A stretch of DNA of 11,970 nt from CAZATK01 sp964488085 (GCA_964488085.1 CAZATK010000014.1:1-11970), one strand, 5' to 3'. Shown: positions 1 through 7,332, counted from the stretch's first letter. Numbers and translations are program-made. Notes: generated by a model not told the origin, from the sequence alone.

Positions 1-476
1 GATTGGATATCTCCCCGGTAGCCATTGAGAAAGCAAAAGAAAATGGAATTGAATGCGTACTCTCTGATATTACAGAGAGACTTTCATTCTCAGATAATTC
101 TTTTGAATCTGTTTTTCTGCTTGATGTTTTAGAGCATATGTTTCAGCCAGAGCTAGTTTTAAAAGAAGCTGTTAGGGTGGCAAGTGACTATGTTTATATA
201 AGTGTACCCAATTTTGTGTCTTTGCCAGCTAGAATTCAGGTTTTATTAGGCAGAGTGCCAGAGAATAATACGCTCAGGAAGGGCCATATTTTTTGGACGA
301 CTAGAAAAGTTATTCACTTATTGATTAAAAACTGCGGATTAGAAATAGAAAAAGAAGTTTTTACAACTTTTTGGGAAGATAGTCCACTACTTGGGTCAGT
401 TATGAAAATGCTGGTAAAAATAAAACCAGAGCTATTTTCTTTAGCATTTGCAATCAAGGCTAAAAAAATTTACTAA
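1..476 (+). CDS. MetW-like class I SAM methyltransferase, C-terminal part (5' end outside window)
   Basis: The reading frame is already open at the window edge, so the true start and the glycine-rich SAM motif I lie upstream. The TTG at position 3 is not a credible start, because it encodes the residue before the acidic D-I-S loop that normally follows motif I. Visible landmarks are DISPVAIEKA (adenosine-binding region), a LLDVLEH segment (motif IV-like) and ISVPN followed by an ARIQVLLGR stretch. That last pattern, a SVPN loop then an Arg-rich helix and LLGR-P, is what MetW and related Methyltransf_11/23 proteins show. In this setting it more likely methylates a sugar or lipid-linked glycan intermediate than serves methionine synthesis, but the substrate cannot be read from sequence. 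Its TAA stop is followed after one base by the next methyltransferase's ATG, so the two are probably co-translated. Confidence 0.8.
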   Translation, partial: LDISPVAIEKAKENGIECVLSDITERLSFSDNSFESVFLLDVLEHMFQPELVLKEAVRVASDYVYISVPNFVSLPARIQVLLGRVPENNTLRKGHIFWTTRKVIHLLIKNCGLEIEKEVFTTFWEDSPLLGSVMKMLVKIKPELFSLAFAIKAKKIY

Positions 477-477
477 T

Positions 478-1176
478 ATGCCCACAGAACAAGATGTCGT
501 AAGCTATTACGATCAAATTTATAGAAAGAAGGGGATTGGCGCAATGCGCCCGCTTGATTATTATAGGCAAGTTTTTGCCTATTTAGGCGCAATCCCTGGT
601 AGAAATATTTTGGATGTCGGAACCGGAACCGGGCATTTACTAAAAGCTGCCCAAAAAGTTGGCCTAAAAGCCTATGGGACCGATATATCGTCCGAAGCCG
701 TAAGAGTGGCTAAAGAAAATGTTCCCGATGCCGACTTAGTAGTTGCCGCAGGTGAGAATCTGCCTTTTCAAAATAACTTTTTTGATTATGTTGTTTGTTT
801 TGGGAGCTTAGAGCATTTTCTAGATATGGATAAGGGACTGTCTGAAATGATAAGGATTGCAAAACCAAATGCCGAATATATGATAGTTGTTCCGAATAGA
901 AATTATTTTTTATGGAAGTTTAGAGGGGAATATGGCACTAAACAAAGAGATATGAAGGAAACTCTTCTAAGCTACGATGAGTGGAAAGAATTTTTTGGTA
1001 AACATGGTTTAGTAATTAAAAATGTTTATCATGACCCATGGCCCTGGCAATCAGTTAAAATATTTAAGCATTTAAATCCAATACGAATAGCTAGGCGAGC
1101 GTTTTATCGTTTTATTTGGTTATTTATTCCACTAAGCTATACTTATCAATTCATATTTATCCTAAATAAAAAATGA
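478..1176 (+). CDS. Class I SAM-dependent methyltransferase
   Basis: This is a 232-residue Rossmann-fold methyltransferase. Motif I is ILDVGTGTG (about residues 44-52), the acidic residue after strand beta2 is D69 (GTDIS), and the motif IV region is VVCFGSLEH (about 106-113). A GENLPF stretch before it is typical of Methyltransf_11 proteins. The C-terminus (about 205-232) is rich in aromatic and hydrophobic residues and may sit against the membrane. The ATG at 478 was chosen because it lies one base after the upstream stop. A TTG at 448 would extend into the preceding gene and adds non-conserved residues. The 3' end overlaps the next gene as ATGA (1173-1176), pointing to translational coupling with the GT4 genes. 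The target is unknown; a glycan or its lipid carrier is inferred from the neighbours. Confidence 0.85.
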   Translation: MPTEQDVVSYYDQIYRKKGIGAMRPLDYYRQVFAYLGAIPGRNILDVGTGTGHLLKAAQKVGLKAYGTDISSEAVRVAKENVPDADLVVAAGENLPFQNNFFDYVVCFGSLEHFLDMDKGLSEMIRIAKPNAEYMIVVPNRNYFLWKFRGEYGTKQRDMKETLLSYDEWKEFFGKHGLVIKNVYHDPWPWQSVKIFKHLNPIRIARRAFYRFIWLFIPLSYTYQFIFILNKK

Positions 1177-2342
1177 TTTTTATCACATCCTATCCATATA
1201 TTGGTGAACGACATAGGCAGGTTTTTGATTACTTTAAAAAGAAGGATGACCTCGTCTTTATTTTGCCTGAAGTGTGGAAAATGAAAGGTGGCAAAGTAGT
1301 TATGAGGGCTGAAGTGAACGGGGAGTTTAAAATAATACCAACAAAGGCACGCTTTTTCCATTCTCATTACCCTATTATTAAGGGGCAGCTTAAGGGCTGG
1401 ATGCTGGCTACAAAAAATATTTTAAAAAAAATTGCTAGTCAGGGCGATGTTTTATATTCCGTATCAGAACCAAATCTTCTCGTCACTTATTTTAATGCCA
1501 GAATAGCCAAGAAACTGGGTTTGAAATACATTTTTTTTACGTGGCAGAACGTTGATTATAAAAGTCGTATTTCTGGGTTAAAGCTTAAACTTACAGAATG
1601 GCTGATAAGAAAAAACATATCTTTAAGTGACGGCGTTATTTGTGGTAATCTTAAGTCGTTAGAAATTATCAAACCGTATTTACCTAATAATTATCCGTCT
1701 TTGGTAGCTCCTGTATCGGGTATGGATACAGAAAGATTCAAGCCGGGAATTAGTTCAGATTTTAGACAGCGCTATGGCTTAGAGAATAAAATAATAGCAT
1801 TGTTTGTCGGGGCCCTAGATCATAGAAAAGGTTTATTGGGATTGATCGATGCTTTTCTTGAGGCCAGGAAAAAAGAAAATTCTTTACATTTATTTATAGT
1901 AGGATCTGGGCCATTAGGCGGGGAGTTAAAAGATTATGTTTCTAAAAAGGGGGCAGATAAAGACATAACGATCTTGCCATGGATAGACAATAAAAATTTG
2001 CCGGAATATTTTTCTAATTCTGATATTTTCGTTTATCCTTCACAAAAATATGGCGGTTGGGAAGAACAGTTTGGTTATTCCATAGCCGAGGCATCGTCTA
2101 GTGGGTTGCCGGTAATATCAACAAAAACAGGATCAATTGAGGACTTAGTTGTTGACGGCAAAACTGGTATCCTTCTTGAACCAGAAGATTCTTTAGGACT
2201 TGCTCAAGCTATTCTTCATTTGACGGGCGATTATAATTTAAGAAAATCAATGGGCGAGGCTGGACGCGAATTTATTAAAAATAATTTCAGTCATCAGATT
2301 GTCGCTGAAAAATTAGAAACTTTTTTAAGAAGTTTAAAATGA
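1173..2342 (+). CDS. GT4-family glycosyltransferase (GT-B fold)
   Basis: This 389-residue protein has the two-domain GT-B layout. The acceptor-side half is about 1-190 and ends at PVSGMDTERFKP, the usual linker. The donor-side half follows, with FVGALDHRKG (about 211-220), FIVGSGP (241-247) and SDIFVYPS (283-290). An E-x7-E pair, E298 and E306 (EQFGYSIAE), is followed by SGLPVIST. These are standard landmarks of retaining CAZy GT4 enzymes, which transfer a sugar from a nucleotide-sugar donor, here presumably during glycan assembly on the cytoplasmic face. Donor and acceptor cannot be deduced. The start overlaps the previous stop as ATGA, and its own TGA overlaps the next start the same way (2339-2342), so the three genes form a tight operon. 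Length is normal and no damage is visible. Confidence 0.9.
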   Translation: MIFITSYPYIGERHRQVFDYFKKKDDLVFILPEVWKMKGGKVVMRAEVNGEFKIIPTKARFFHSHYPIIKGQLKGWMLATKNILKKIASQGDVLYSVSEPNLLVTYFNARIAKKLGLKYIFFTWQNVDYKSRISGLKLKLTEWLIRKNISLSDGVICGNLKSLEIIKPYLPNNYPSLVAPVSGMDTERFKPGISSDFRQRYGLENKIIALFVGALDHRKGLLGLIDAFLEARKKENSLHLFIVGSGPLGGELKDYVSKKGADKDITILPWIDNKNLPEYFSNSDIFVYPSQKYGGWEEQFGYSIAEASSSGLPVISTKTGSIEDLVVDGKTGILLEPEDSLGLAQAILHLTGDYNLRKSMGEAGREFIKNNFSHQIVAEKLETFLRSLK

Positions 2343-3505
2343 AGATATTATATTTAGCCAACCTAAGACTACCGACAGAGAAGGCATACGGTATTCAAAT
2401 CGTCAAAATGTGCGAGGCCTTTGCTAATAATGGACATAAAGTAAAGTTATTATATCCTTACCGTAAAAATCTGGCCATAAATCAAGATATATTTTCGTAT
2501 TACTCAGTAAAAAATAACTTTACAGACCAAGTAATTAAATTAAAAGATTTTTATCTCCCAGGTTTTTTAGATAAAATATCTTTTCTTATTAAAAACTATA
2601 TTTCAGCCAAAGTGTTAGTTCATGAAGCATTGAAAGAAAATACGGACATCTATTATACCAGAGACGAGAGGGTTGCTTACATTTTAAGTAAGCAAAATAG
2701 AAATGTTATTTTTGAATGTCACAGATTTTCAAGTAAGAAAAAAAGATTTTACCGTCATTTTAAAAAAATAGTAGTTATCTCTGATGGCTTGAAAGATGAC
2801 TTAGTAAAATTTGGCATAGAAGTTTCTCGTATATTAGTTGCAAGAGACGGAATTGATCCAGATGATTTTAAAGTCAGCATAGATAAGGTCGATGCAAGAA
2901 AAAAACTCTATAGTGATCTTCATTGGGAATCTTTTGCTAGAAAAAAAATTGCCGTGTATGTGGGTCAACTTTTCCCTTGGAAAGGTGTTAGTATTTTTTC
3001 AGAAACAGCTAAATATCTTTGTGGTAAAAATGTAAATTATTTACTATTTGTTTTTGGCGGTACAAAGATAAAAGATATTAATTTATTGAAAGAAGAATTA
3101 AAAAATATTGAAGATGAAATGCATCCTAATCTCGTGCCTATTTTTTTCGGACTCTCTCCCCATAAACAGGTTCCGTATATTTTAAAAGCAGCTGATTGCG
3201 CAATTTTAACTGGAAATGAGTCTGATATAATTTCAGTAAAATATACATCGCCTCTTAAAATGTTTGAATATATGGCCTCTGGCTGTCCAATTGTGGCTCA
3301 AGCTTTACCATCTTTTAGGGAAGTCTTGAATAATCAAAATTCTTTCTTGGTTAAACCAGGAAATGCAAAAAAGTTAGCTGACAAAATCACTTATGTTTTT
3401 GAAAATGAGGAGGAGGCCAAGAATAAAGCCGCCAAAGCCCTTGAAGATGTTCAAAAGTATTCCTGGCAAAAAAGAGTAGCTACTATTTTAGATTTTATTG
3501 GTTAA
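2339..3505 (+). CDS. GT4-family glycosyltransferase (GT-B fold)
   Basis: This 388-residue protein starts MKILYLANLRLPTEKAYG, the glycine-containing N-terminal loop common in GT4 enzymes. The linker region is VARDGIDPDDF (about 168-177), followed by AVYVGQLFPWKG (205-216) and ILKAADCAIL. The donor-site helix reads SPLKMFEYMASGCPIVA (304-320). The second glutamate of the E-x7-E pattern is E310, while the first position is not Glu, a variant common in the SPxKxFEYMA type. It is expected to be a retaining nucleotide-sugar glycosyltransferase acting beside the upstream GT4. The start overlaps the upstream stop as ATGA. Its last 18 bases overlap the last 18 bases of the convergent SDR gene on the other strand, leaving no room for a terminator. 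Substrate unknown. Confidence 0.88.
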   Translation: MKILYLANLRLPTEKAYGIQIVKMCEAFANNGHKVKLLYPYRKNLAINQDIFSYYSVKNNFTDQVIKLKDFYLPGFLDKISFLIKNYISAKVLVHEALKENTDIYYTRDERVAYILSKQNRNVIFECHRFSSKKKRFYRHFKKIVVISDGLKDDLVKFGIEVSRILVARDGIDPDDFKVSIDKVDARKKLYSDLHWESFARKKIAVYVGQLFPWKGVSIFSETAKYLCGKNVNYLLFVFGGTKIKDINLLKEELKNIEDEMHPNLVPIFFGLSPHKQVPYILKAADCAILTGNESDIISVKYTSPLKMFEYMASGCPIVAQALPSFREVLNNQNSFLVKPGNAKKLADKITYVFENEEEAKNKAAKALEDVQKYSWQKRVATILDFIG

Positions 3506-4438
3506 TATGTGTTCCTGATAGAGTTTGATGGTGTCCTTGATACCTTCAGTAAGATCGTAGCGGGGTCGCCAGTTTAATACTAAACGGGCTTTATCATTAA
3601 CGAGAGTTCCTCTTCTGGTGCGGTCATTAACAGAACGAACTTCATAATCCATTTTTTTGCCAGTGCAAGATTCTACCGTTTTAACGAAGTCAATTAAAGT
3701 AAGGGCTTTGCCGCCGGAGATGTTAAAAGTCTCATTCTTTTTGTGAAATATTACCTTTTTTACTCCTTCAACTAAGTCTTTGACATAAATAAAGTCTAAA
3801 AGCGGAGCTTTGTTTATCCAAAGGTTTCCGCCGCCTTCCAGTGCCTTCTCCATAATTATTTGTGGGGCTCTGTTAATAATATCGCCTAAACCGTATAAAG
3901 AAGTTGTTCTAATGATGCCGTATTTTTTGGCAAAAGATCGCACTAAATGTTCTCCTGTAGCTTTTCCAATGCCATAATTTGTAATTGGCGCTAGATGAGA
4001 ATTTTCTGTTATGGCATGATCAAAGTGGCCAATGGCAAATAAAGAAGACATAAAAACAACTTTAGCGTCGAGCTCTTTATTGGCATGAATAATATTAGAG
4101 ATACCAGTTACTTCTGTTTCAAGTTGGAGTTTTTCATCTTTAAAGCCTTCTATGGGTATACTGGAAAGGCAAACAATAACATCCGGTTTTTCATTGTTAA
4201 GAATGCGGCTAAAAAGAGAAAAATTCCTTATGTCGCCCTTATATTGCTTTACACCTTTGAGAAGCTTTTTTCTGAATCCAAGAATTTTAGCTGCTTTTTC
4301 ATTTGGGTAATTACTAAATTGTTTTTGTAAATCAAAACTGATTACTTGGCACGAACTTTTTAACAGGTCAGATAACCATGATCCGACAAATCCATTTCCG
4401 CCAACAATGAGAATTTTTTTACTTTCTGTTTTTGCCAT
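3488..4438 (-). CDS. Extended SDR nucleotide-sugar epimerase/reductase
   Basis: This 316-residue protein has the NAD(P)-binding G13-x2-G16-x2-G19 motif (GGNGFVG), an acidic residue ending strand beta2 (SFDLQ), the catalytic Ser in FMSS (131-132) and the Y155-G-I-G-K159 catalytic pair. LLDFIYVKDLV (213-223) and FNISGG (238-243) are typical of the C-terminal half of sugar-nucleotide epimerase/dehydratases. Its ATG lies 2 nt after the stop of the RfbH-type dehydratase, so the pair is almost certainly one operon. In characterised 3,6-dideoxysugar pathways the 3-dehydratase is followed by an SDR acting at C4 or C5 (abequose, paratose or colitose synthases). By analogy this could be the C4-reductase or reductase/epimerase of such a pathway, but sequence alone cannot separate reductase from epimerase. 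The 3' end overlaps the convergent GT4 gene by 18 nt. Confidence 0.85.
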   Translation of the reverse strand: MAKTESKKILIVGGNGFVGSWLSDLLKSSCQVISFDLQKQFSNYPNEKAAKILGFRKKLLKGVKQYKGDIRNFSLFSRILNNEKPDVIVCLSSIPIEGFKDEKLQLETEVTGISNIIHANKELDAKVVFMSSLFAIGHFDHAITENSHLAPITNYGIGKATGEHLVRSFAKKYGIIRTTSLYGLGDIINRAPQIIMEKALEGGGNLWINKAPLLDFIYVKDLVEGVKKVIFHKKNETFNISGGKALTLIDFVKTVESCTGKKMDYEVRSVNDRTRRGTLVNDKARLVLNWRPRYDLTEGIKDTIKLYQEHILTNKI

Positions 4439-4440
4439 AA

Positions 4441-5640
4441 TTATACAGTTCTGATTAAGTCTTCAATCACTTTTCCGACAAAACGTATCATGTCCGGCGT
4501 TGTTCTGGGCGATAAGCCTATAAAAACACCTTTTTTAAGAATCTCATCTGCATTTGAGCAGTTACCCAGAGATTCACATTTTCCAATCGGATGCCTTAGA
4601 ATGTTTCCGGAAAATATCGGGCGGGTCTCTATATTATTTTTTTCCAGTGTATCTACTAGTGTCTTTCTGGGCATACCGGTAACTAAGATCGGAAAGGAGA
4701 ACCAACATGGTTCTGCTCCGCTCTCTAGCTTCATAACTTTAAAATGGTCAGGATATTTTGAGAAAATTTTGTTTAGTAATCTGAAATTTCTTGATCTCAT
4801 AGCTTTAAATTTTTCTAGTTTTTTAAACTGAACAATTCCTACCGCGGCTTGAAGTTCTAGTGGTTTAAGGTTTAAACCAAGAACCGGATAACTATATCTT
4901 TTGGGATAGTCTGCCGGAAGATCTTTTAGCTCTGTTGGCTTATCGTCACCGCCCTCACGGCCCCAGTCACGATATTGGCGGGCCCTGTTGGCAACTTCAG
5001 GATCGCTAGTGAAAACAGCCCCGCCTTCACCCATGGTGATAATGTGTGCGGCATGGAATGAGGTTGCGGCAACATCGGCGAGACTCTCAACTGACTTATT
5101 ATTGTAGCAACCGCCAAATCCGTCGCAGTTGTCTAAAATTAACTTGGCATTGTGATTTTTTGTGATCCCCCTTATTTTTTTAAGATTTGGGATATTGCCA
5201 GCTATGTTTACCGCTATAACGGCTTTGATATTATCATATTTTTCAAAAGCTTTTTCTAGCTCTTTTTCGTCAATATTAAAGGTTTCAGTTTTGGAATCTA
5301 TAACCAGTGGTTTGTGTCCGGCATATATAATAGAGCTATATGCTGTAGGAAAGGTGGTGGCAGGCAGTACAATCCTAGATCCTTTAGGCAAATGCAAGGC
5401 CAGTAATCCTATAAGTAAAGCCGATGATCCAGAATTTGTAAGTATGGTATATTTCTGTCTTGTGTAATCAGAAAGTATTTTTTCAAATTCCTCACCTTTT
5501 TGGCCGATCGTCCAATTAAACCCCCCGCTGGCTACTATTGTTTCCAACAAGGCCTTTATTTCTTGGTTGGTAATTACGGCTCCGCCATATCTAATTCTGC
5601 TCTTAATGGGAACAAATTTTGACTCGTTTTTATTTTTCAT
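4441..5640 (-). CDS. DegT/RfbH-type sugar 3-dehydratase with His in place of the PLP lysine
   Basis: This 399-residue fold-type-I PLP protein belongs to the DegT/DnrJ/EryC1/StrS family. Landmarks are SGSSA (70-74, phosphate-binding region), LDNCDGFG (169-176, with D170 at the pyridine-nitrogen position) and SFHAAHIITMGEGG (194-207). The cofactor lysine normally sits at residue 199, which here is His (CAC codon on the coding strand, positions 5044-5046). His at this place marks the C3-deoxygenating enzymes, CDP-sugar 3-dehydrase E1 (RfbH/AscC/DdhC) and GDP-sugar dehydratase ColD, not aminotransferases. DNCD also resembles E1. E1 binds [2Fe-2S] with C-x57-C-x-C-x7-C. Starting from C172, the other three positions are G230, D232 and D240, so the cluster should be absent. 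The likely role is removal of the C3 hydroxyl from a 4-keto-6-deoxy sugar nucleotide. Start ATG at 5640; no good Shine-Dalgarno. The SDR follows by 2 nt. Confidence 0.85.
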   Translation of the reverse strand: MKNKNESKFVPIKSRIRYGGAVITNQEIKALLETIVASGGFNWTIGQKGEEFEKILSDYTRQKYTILTNSGSSALLIGLLALHLPKGSRIVLPATTFPTAYSSIIYAGHKPLVIDSKTETFNIDEKELEKAFEKYDNIKAVIAVNIAGNIPNLKKIRGITKNHNAKLILDNCDGFGGCYNNKSVESLADVAATSFHAAHIITMGEGGAVFTSDPEVANRARQYRDWGREGGDDKPTELKDLPADYPKRYSYPVLGLNLKPLELQAAVGIVQFKKLEKFKAMRSRNFRLLNKIFSKYPDHFKVMKLESGAEPCWFSFPILVTGMPRKTLVDTLEKNNIETRPIFSGNILRHPIGKCESLGNCSNADEILKKGVFIGLSPRTTPDMIRFVGKVIEDLIRTV

Positions 5641-5649
5641 GACTTTTTA

Positions 5650-5696
5650 TCTCGCACCTTTCAACGGGGTCAATACCCCCACTGAAAGGTGCGGGA
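5650..5696 (-). repeat. Nested hairpin in the leader of the 3-dehydratase gene (REP-like)
   Basis: Bases 5650-5663 pair with 5683-5696 in a 14-bp outer stem (core CGCACCTTTCA with TGAAAGGTGCG, one G-U pair). Inside, GGGGT (5666-5670) pairs with ACCCC (5675-5679) across a 4-nt loop. On the coding strand of the dehydratase it lies 9 nt before the ATG and downstream of a possible promoter, so it would form in the mRNA leader. Neither side is followed by a proper T-run, so it is a poor rho-independent terminator. It could be a REP-like element left by a different RAYT, or a leader RNA structure. Confidence 0.7.
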
Positions 5697-5724
5697 TTTA
5701 TTTAGATGATTTTAAAACCATATC

Positions 5725-5753
5725 ATTGTCTATTTTTAAGATAATAAAGTCAA
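5725..5753 (-). promoter_or_regulatory. Candidate sigma-70-type promoter for the dehydratase-SDR operon
   Basis: On the minus strand TTGACT (5753-5748) and GACAAT (5730-5725) are separated by 17 nt, matching the consensus at 5/6 and 4/6 positions. Transcription would begin near 5718, placing the nested hairpin in the leader. The 126-nt gap between the upstream gene and the dehydratase (5641-5766) is the longest non-coding stretch here, which makes a promoter plausible. In AT-rich DNA chance matches are common. Confidence 0.3.
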
Positions 5754-5766
5754 CCTTGATTATAAT

Positions 5767-6693
5767 CTAAATATTATGTCTAATATTTTCTATTTGAGAT
5801 TGTACGTGGGCTATGCCGTAACCGTAAAGTTCATGACGCCGTCCGCTGGTAAAATGTTTAGCAATGGTGTTTTCGTGGAGCATTCCTTTTATGTGATAAG
5901 TATCATCGGGCAGAAATTTAAAGTTAGTTTTTCCGACAAGAGCAACCCAGCCCATGGCTTCTACCAGGTAATCTTTTATTGGTAAAAGACAGTGTTCGAA
6001 AAAATCTACTGAATCTTCAAGAGAAATTGCTTTGCGATTCAATAAGGTTATACCACAATTTATGTAGCCGGCTTCTTTTTGTATCAAACTGTGTTTATTG
6101 ACGTAGTCAGATGATATAGCCATCACATAAGATTTGGGTTGTCGGCTGACCAAAACATCCGTATCACTCTGGTTGATTATAAAATCATCAACTTCTCTCG
6201 GTGTTTTAAAAAATAAAATATCAGAGTTTAGGACCACAAGTTTGTCATTTTCCGCATAAATTATAGGATCGATTAGGTCCAATAAAAGAGGGTGTCCTTC
6301 CGATCTGTATTTGTATAATTTTGATGTTTTGGGAATTTTCGGTAGCACGGTTGCATCAGCCTCTTGGCGGGAGATTATCCTTATATTGCTGAAGATTCTT
6401 TTGAGGTGGTAACAAGCAAACTGGTCCAACGAACCGTCGTTGTGGATGATTACTTTGGGTGTTAATGTCGAGTGGAAGAGCAGAGATTTAAGAGACCAAG
6501 TTAACATCCAGACGTCACTTTTTTGACATAAGACATGAAGTTCATAAACGGGTTGGCCTTTTTTTAAAAAAGGCGATGTTTTTGCCAATAAACTTGGTCC
6601 CAGCATCCTGTTTTTAAAATATTCCACTTTTTGACTAAAGGTCAATTCTTTTATTATTTTTTTTGCGTAGTATAATTCTTTTTTTATTTGCAT
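5767..6693 (-). CDS. GT8-like putative glycosyltransferase (GT-A fold), paralog of the gene at 7402-8337
   Basis: This 308-residue protein has no signal peptide or membrane segment. It shows a GT-A-like order of landmarks: ELHVLCQK (51-58), KVIIHNDGSLD (80-90), LVVLNSDILFF (152-162), INCGITLLNR (211-220) and KHFTSGRR (279-286). The last two resemble the GT8 FNxGvmlin and C-terminal HF-G metal-site segments. At the usual D-x-D place it has N156-S157-D158, so one Asp is replaced by Asn. GT8 enzymes are retaining, metal-dependent transferases. The assignment rests on pattern, and no specific substrate is implied. A clear paralog lies 0.7 kb away on the other strand. The start ATG at 6693 follows a hairpin (6701-6728) by 7 nt and lacks a Shine-Dalgarno. 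The dehydratase starts 126 nt downstream. Confidence 0.6.
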   Translation of the reverse strand: MQIKKELYYAKKIIKELTFSQKVEYFKNRMLGPSLLAKTSPFLKKGQPVYELHVLCQKSDVWMLTWSLKSLLFHSTLTPKVIIHNDGSLDQFACYHLKRIFSNIRIISRQEADATVLPKIPKTSKLYKYRSEGHPLLLDLIDPIIYAENDKLVVLNSDILFFKTPREVDDFIINQSDTDVLVSRQPKSYVMAISSDYVNKHSLIQKEAGYINCGITLLNRKAISLEDSVDFFEHCLLPIKDYLVEAMGWVALVGKTNFKFLPDDTYHIKGMLHENTIAKHFTSGRRHELYGYGIAHVQSQIENIRHNI

Positions 6694-6700
6694 TGTTTTT

Positions 6701-6728
6701 ATTAGGATTTACTTGTGTAAGTCCTAAT
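6701..6728 (-). repeat. Hairpin, left copy of an inverted pair (partner at 8337-8356)
   Basis: ATTAGGATTTAC (6701-6712) pairs with GTAAGTCCTAAT (6717-6728) over a TTGT loop. This gives a 12-bp stem with one wobble pair. It begins directly after the stop codon of the GT4 fragment and ends 7 nt before the next ATG. Read on the minus strand it carries AGGACTTACA, the same ten bases found in the plus-strand hairpin at 8337-8356. No T-run follows on either strand, so a terminator is unlikely. Confidence 0.75.
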
Positions 6729-7319
6729 TTATATGAAAAGTTGTTTTAAAGTTGCTCCATATGTTTTCGGATATTGTTTCTCCTGTGAATTATTGTTGTT
6801 GGAAAGATTGGGTAAGCATATTACTTTACCGGATTGTTTGCTACATTGGTGAACAAAATTAGCGCTATCAGCTTGTTCCGATGTTAATATTGCCTTTGCA
6901 AATTTGGCCTCAAATCGAAAAAAGTTTAGCATTAAAAACTTTTCAATTTTTTCAAGCAATTTTGAAGATTGCGGTCGATCAATTTCTACAACATAAGGCT
7001 TATCAGTAATTTTGTGTAATAAAAGGACGGCGGCACAACTTAATAGTAGAGGGTGTTCTCGAACAAGAATATGATCATATTTGTTTTTTAAAAAAAGCTC
7101 TAATCCTTTTTTAAAAACAAAAACTGGCCAGAAAAATTTAATTATCCTGGATGACGAAGCGTGAACAGTCACATTGCCTTCGGTAATCGGTCGAGTATCA
7201 ACTGAATTAGGGAGTCCTATGATGTCAATAAACCCCCAATGGTTTGTTAACTGGTTTGCAGATGTGAGCAATTTTTTAATATCAGATTGTTCGAAGTCAA
7301 TTAGTAGTAGACGATTCAT
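6729..7319 (-). pseudogene. GT4 glycosyltransferase fragment: N-terminal domain only
   Basis: This 196-residue ORF matches just the acceptor-side half of a GT4 enzyme. Strands and helices run through YDHILVREHPLLLSCAAVLL (81-100), KPYVVEIDRPQSSK (107-120), AKAILTSEQADS (141-152) and KVICLPNLSNN (165-175). The last segment is where the usual KVxVIPNGVD linker leads into the donor-binding half. That half, with its E-x7-E motif, is missing. A short unrelated tail follows and the stop lies exactly at the edge of the hairpin at 6701-6728. The simplest reading is a gene truncated by rearrangement at that hairpin. A stand-alone N-domain acting with a separate C-domain subunit, as in two-subunit transferases, is possible but no partner is visible here. 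The start codon is at 7319, divergent from the gene at 7402. Confidence 0.6.
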
Positions 7320-7332
7320 GATTCTTTAGGTT

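Noticed and set aside
448..477. Upstream TTG start for the second methyltransferase
   Set aside because: It lies inside the preceding gene and adds residues with no family match. The ATG at 478 directly follows the upstream stop.
1146..1367. Minus-strand ORF of 73 residues
   Set aside because: Antisense shadow of the GT4 gene start, with no recognisable motif and low-complexity composition.
4085..5467. Plus-strand ORFs at 4085-4330, 4490-4831 and 5162-5467, and a minus-strand ORF at 4926-5117
   Set aside because: All lie in other frames of the SDR and dehydratase genes, whose full-length family motifs leave no doubt about the coding frame.
5650..5696. Rho-independent terminator
   Set aside because: The stem is strong, but it is followed by GATAAAAAG on the minus strand and only GGATTTATTT on the plus strand, with no continuous T-run.
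5567..5985. Plus-strand ORFs at 5567-5770 and 5776-5985
   Set aside because: The first runs through the start of the dehydratase gene and the hairpin leader. The second is antisense to the GT8-like gene. Neither shows a domain.
6556..6574. GCC-T7-A6-GGC palindrome as a terminator or slippage site
   Set aside because: It is inside the GT8-like coding sequence and encodes an ordinary Phe-Leu-Lys-Lys stretch. The frame continues normally on both sides.
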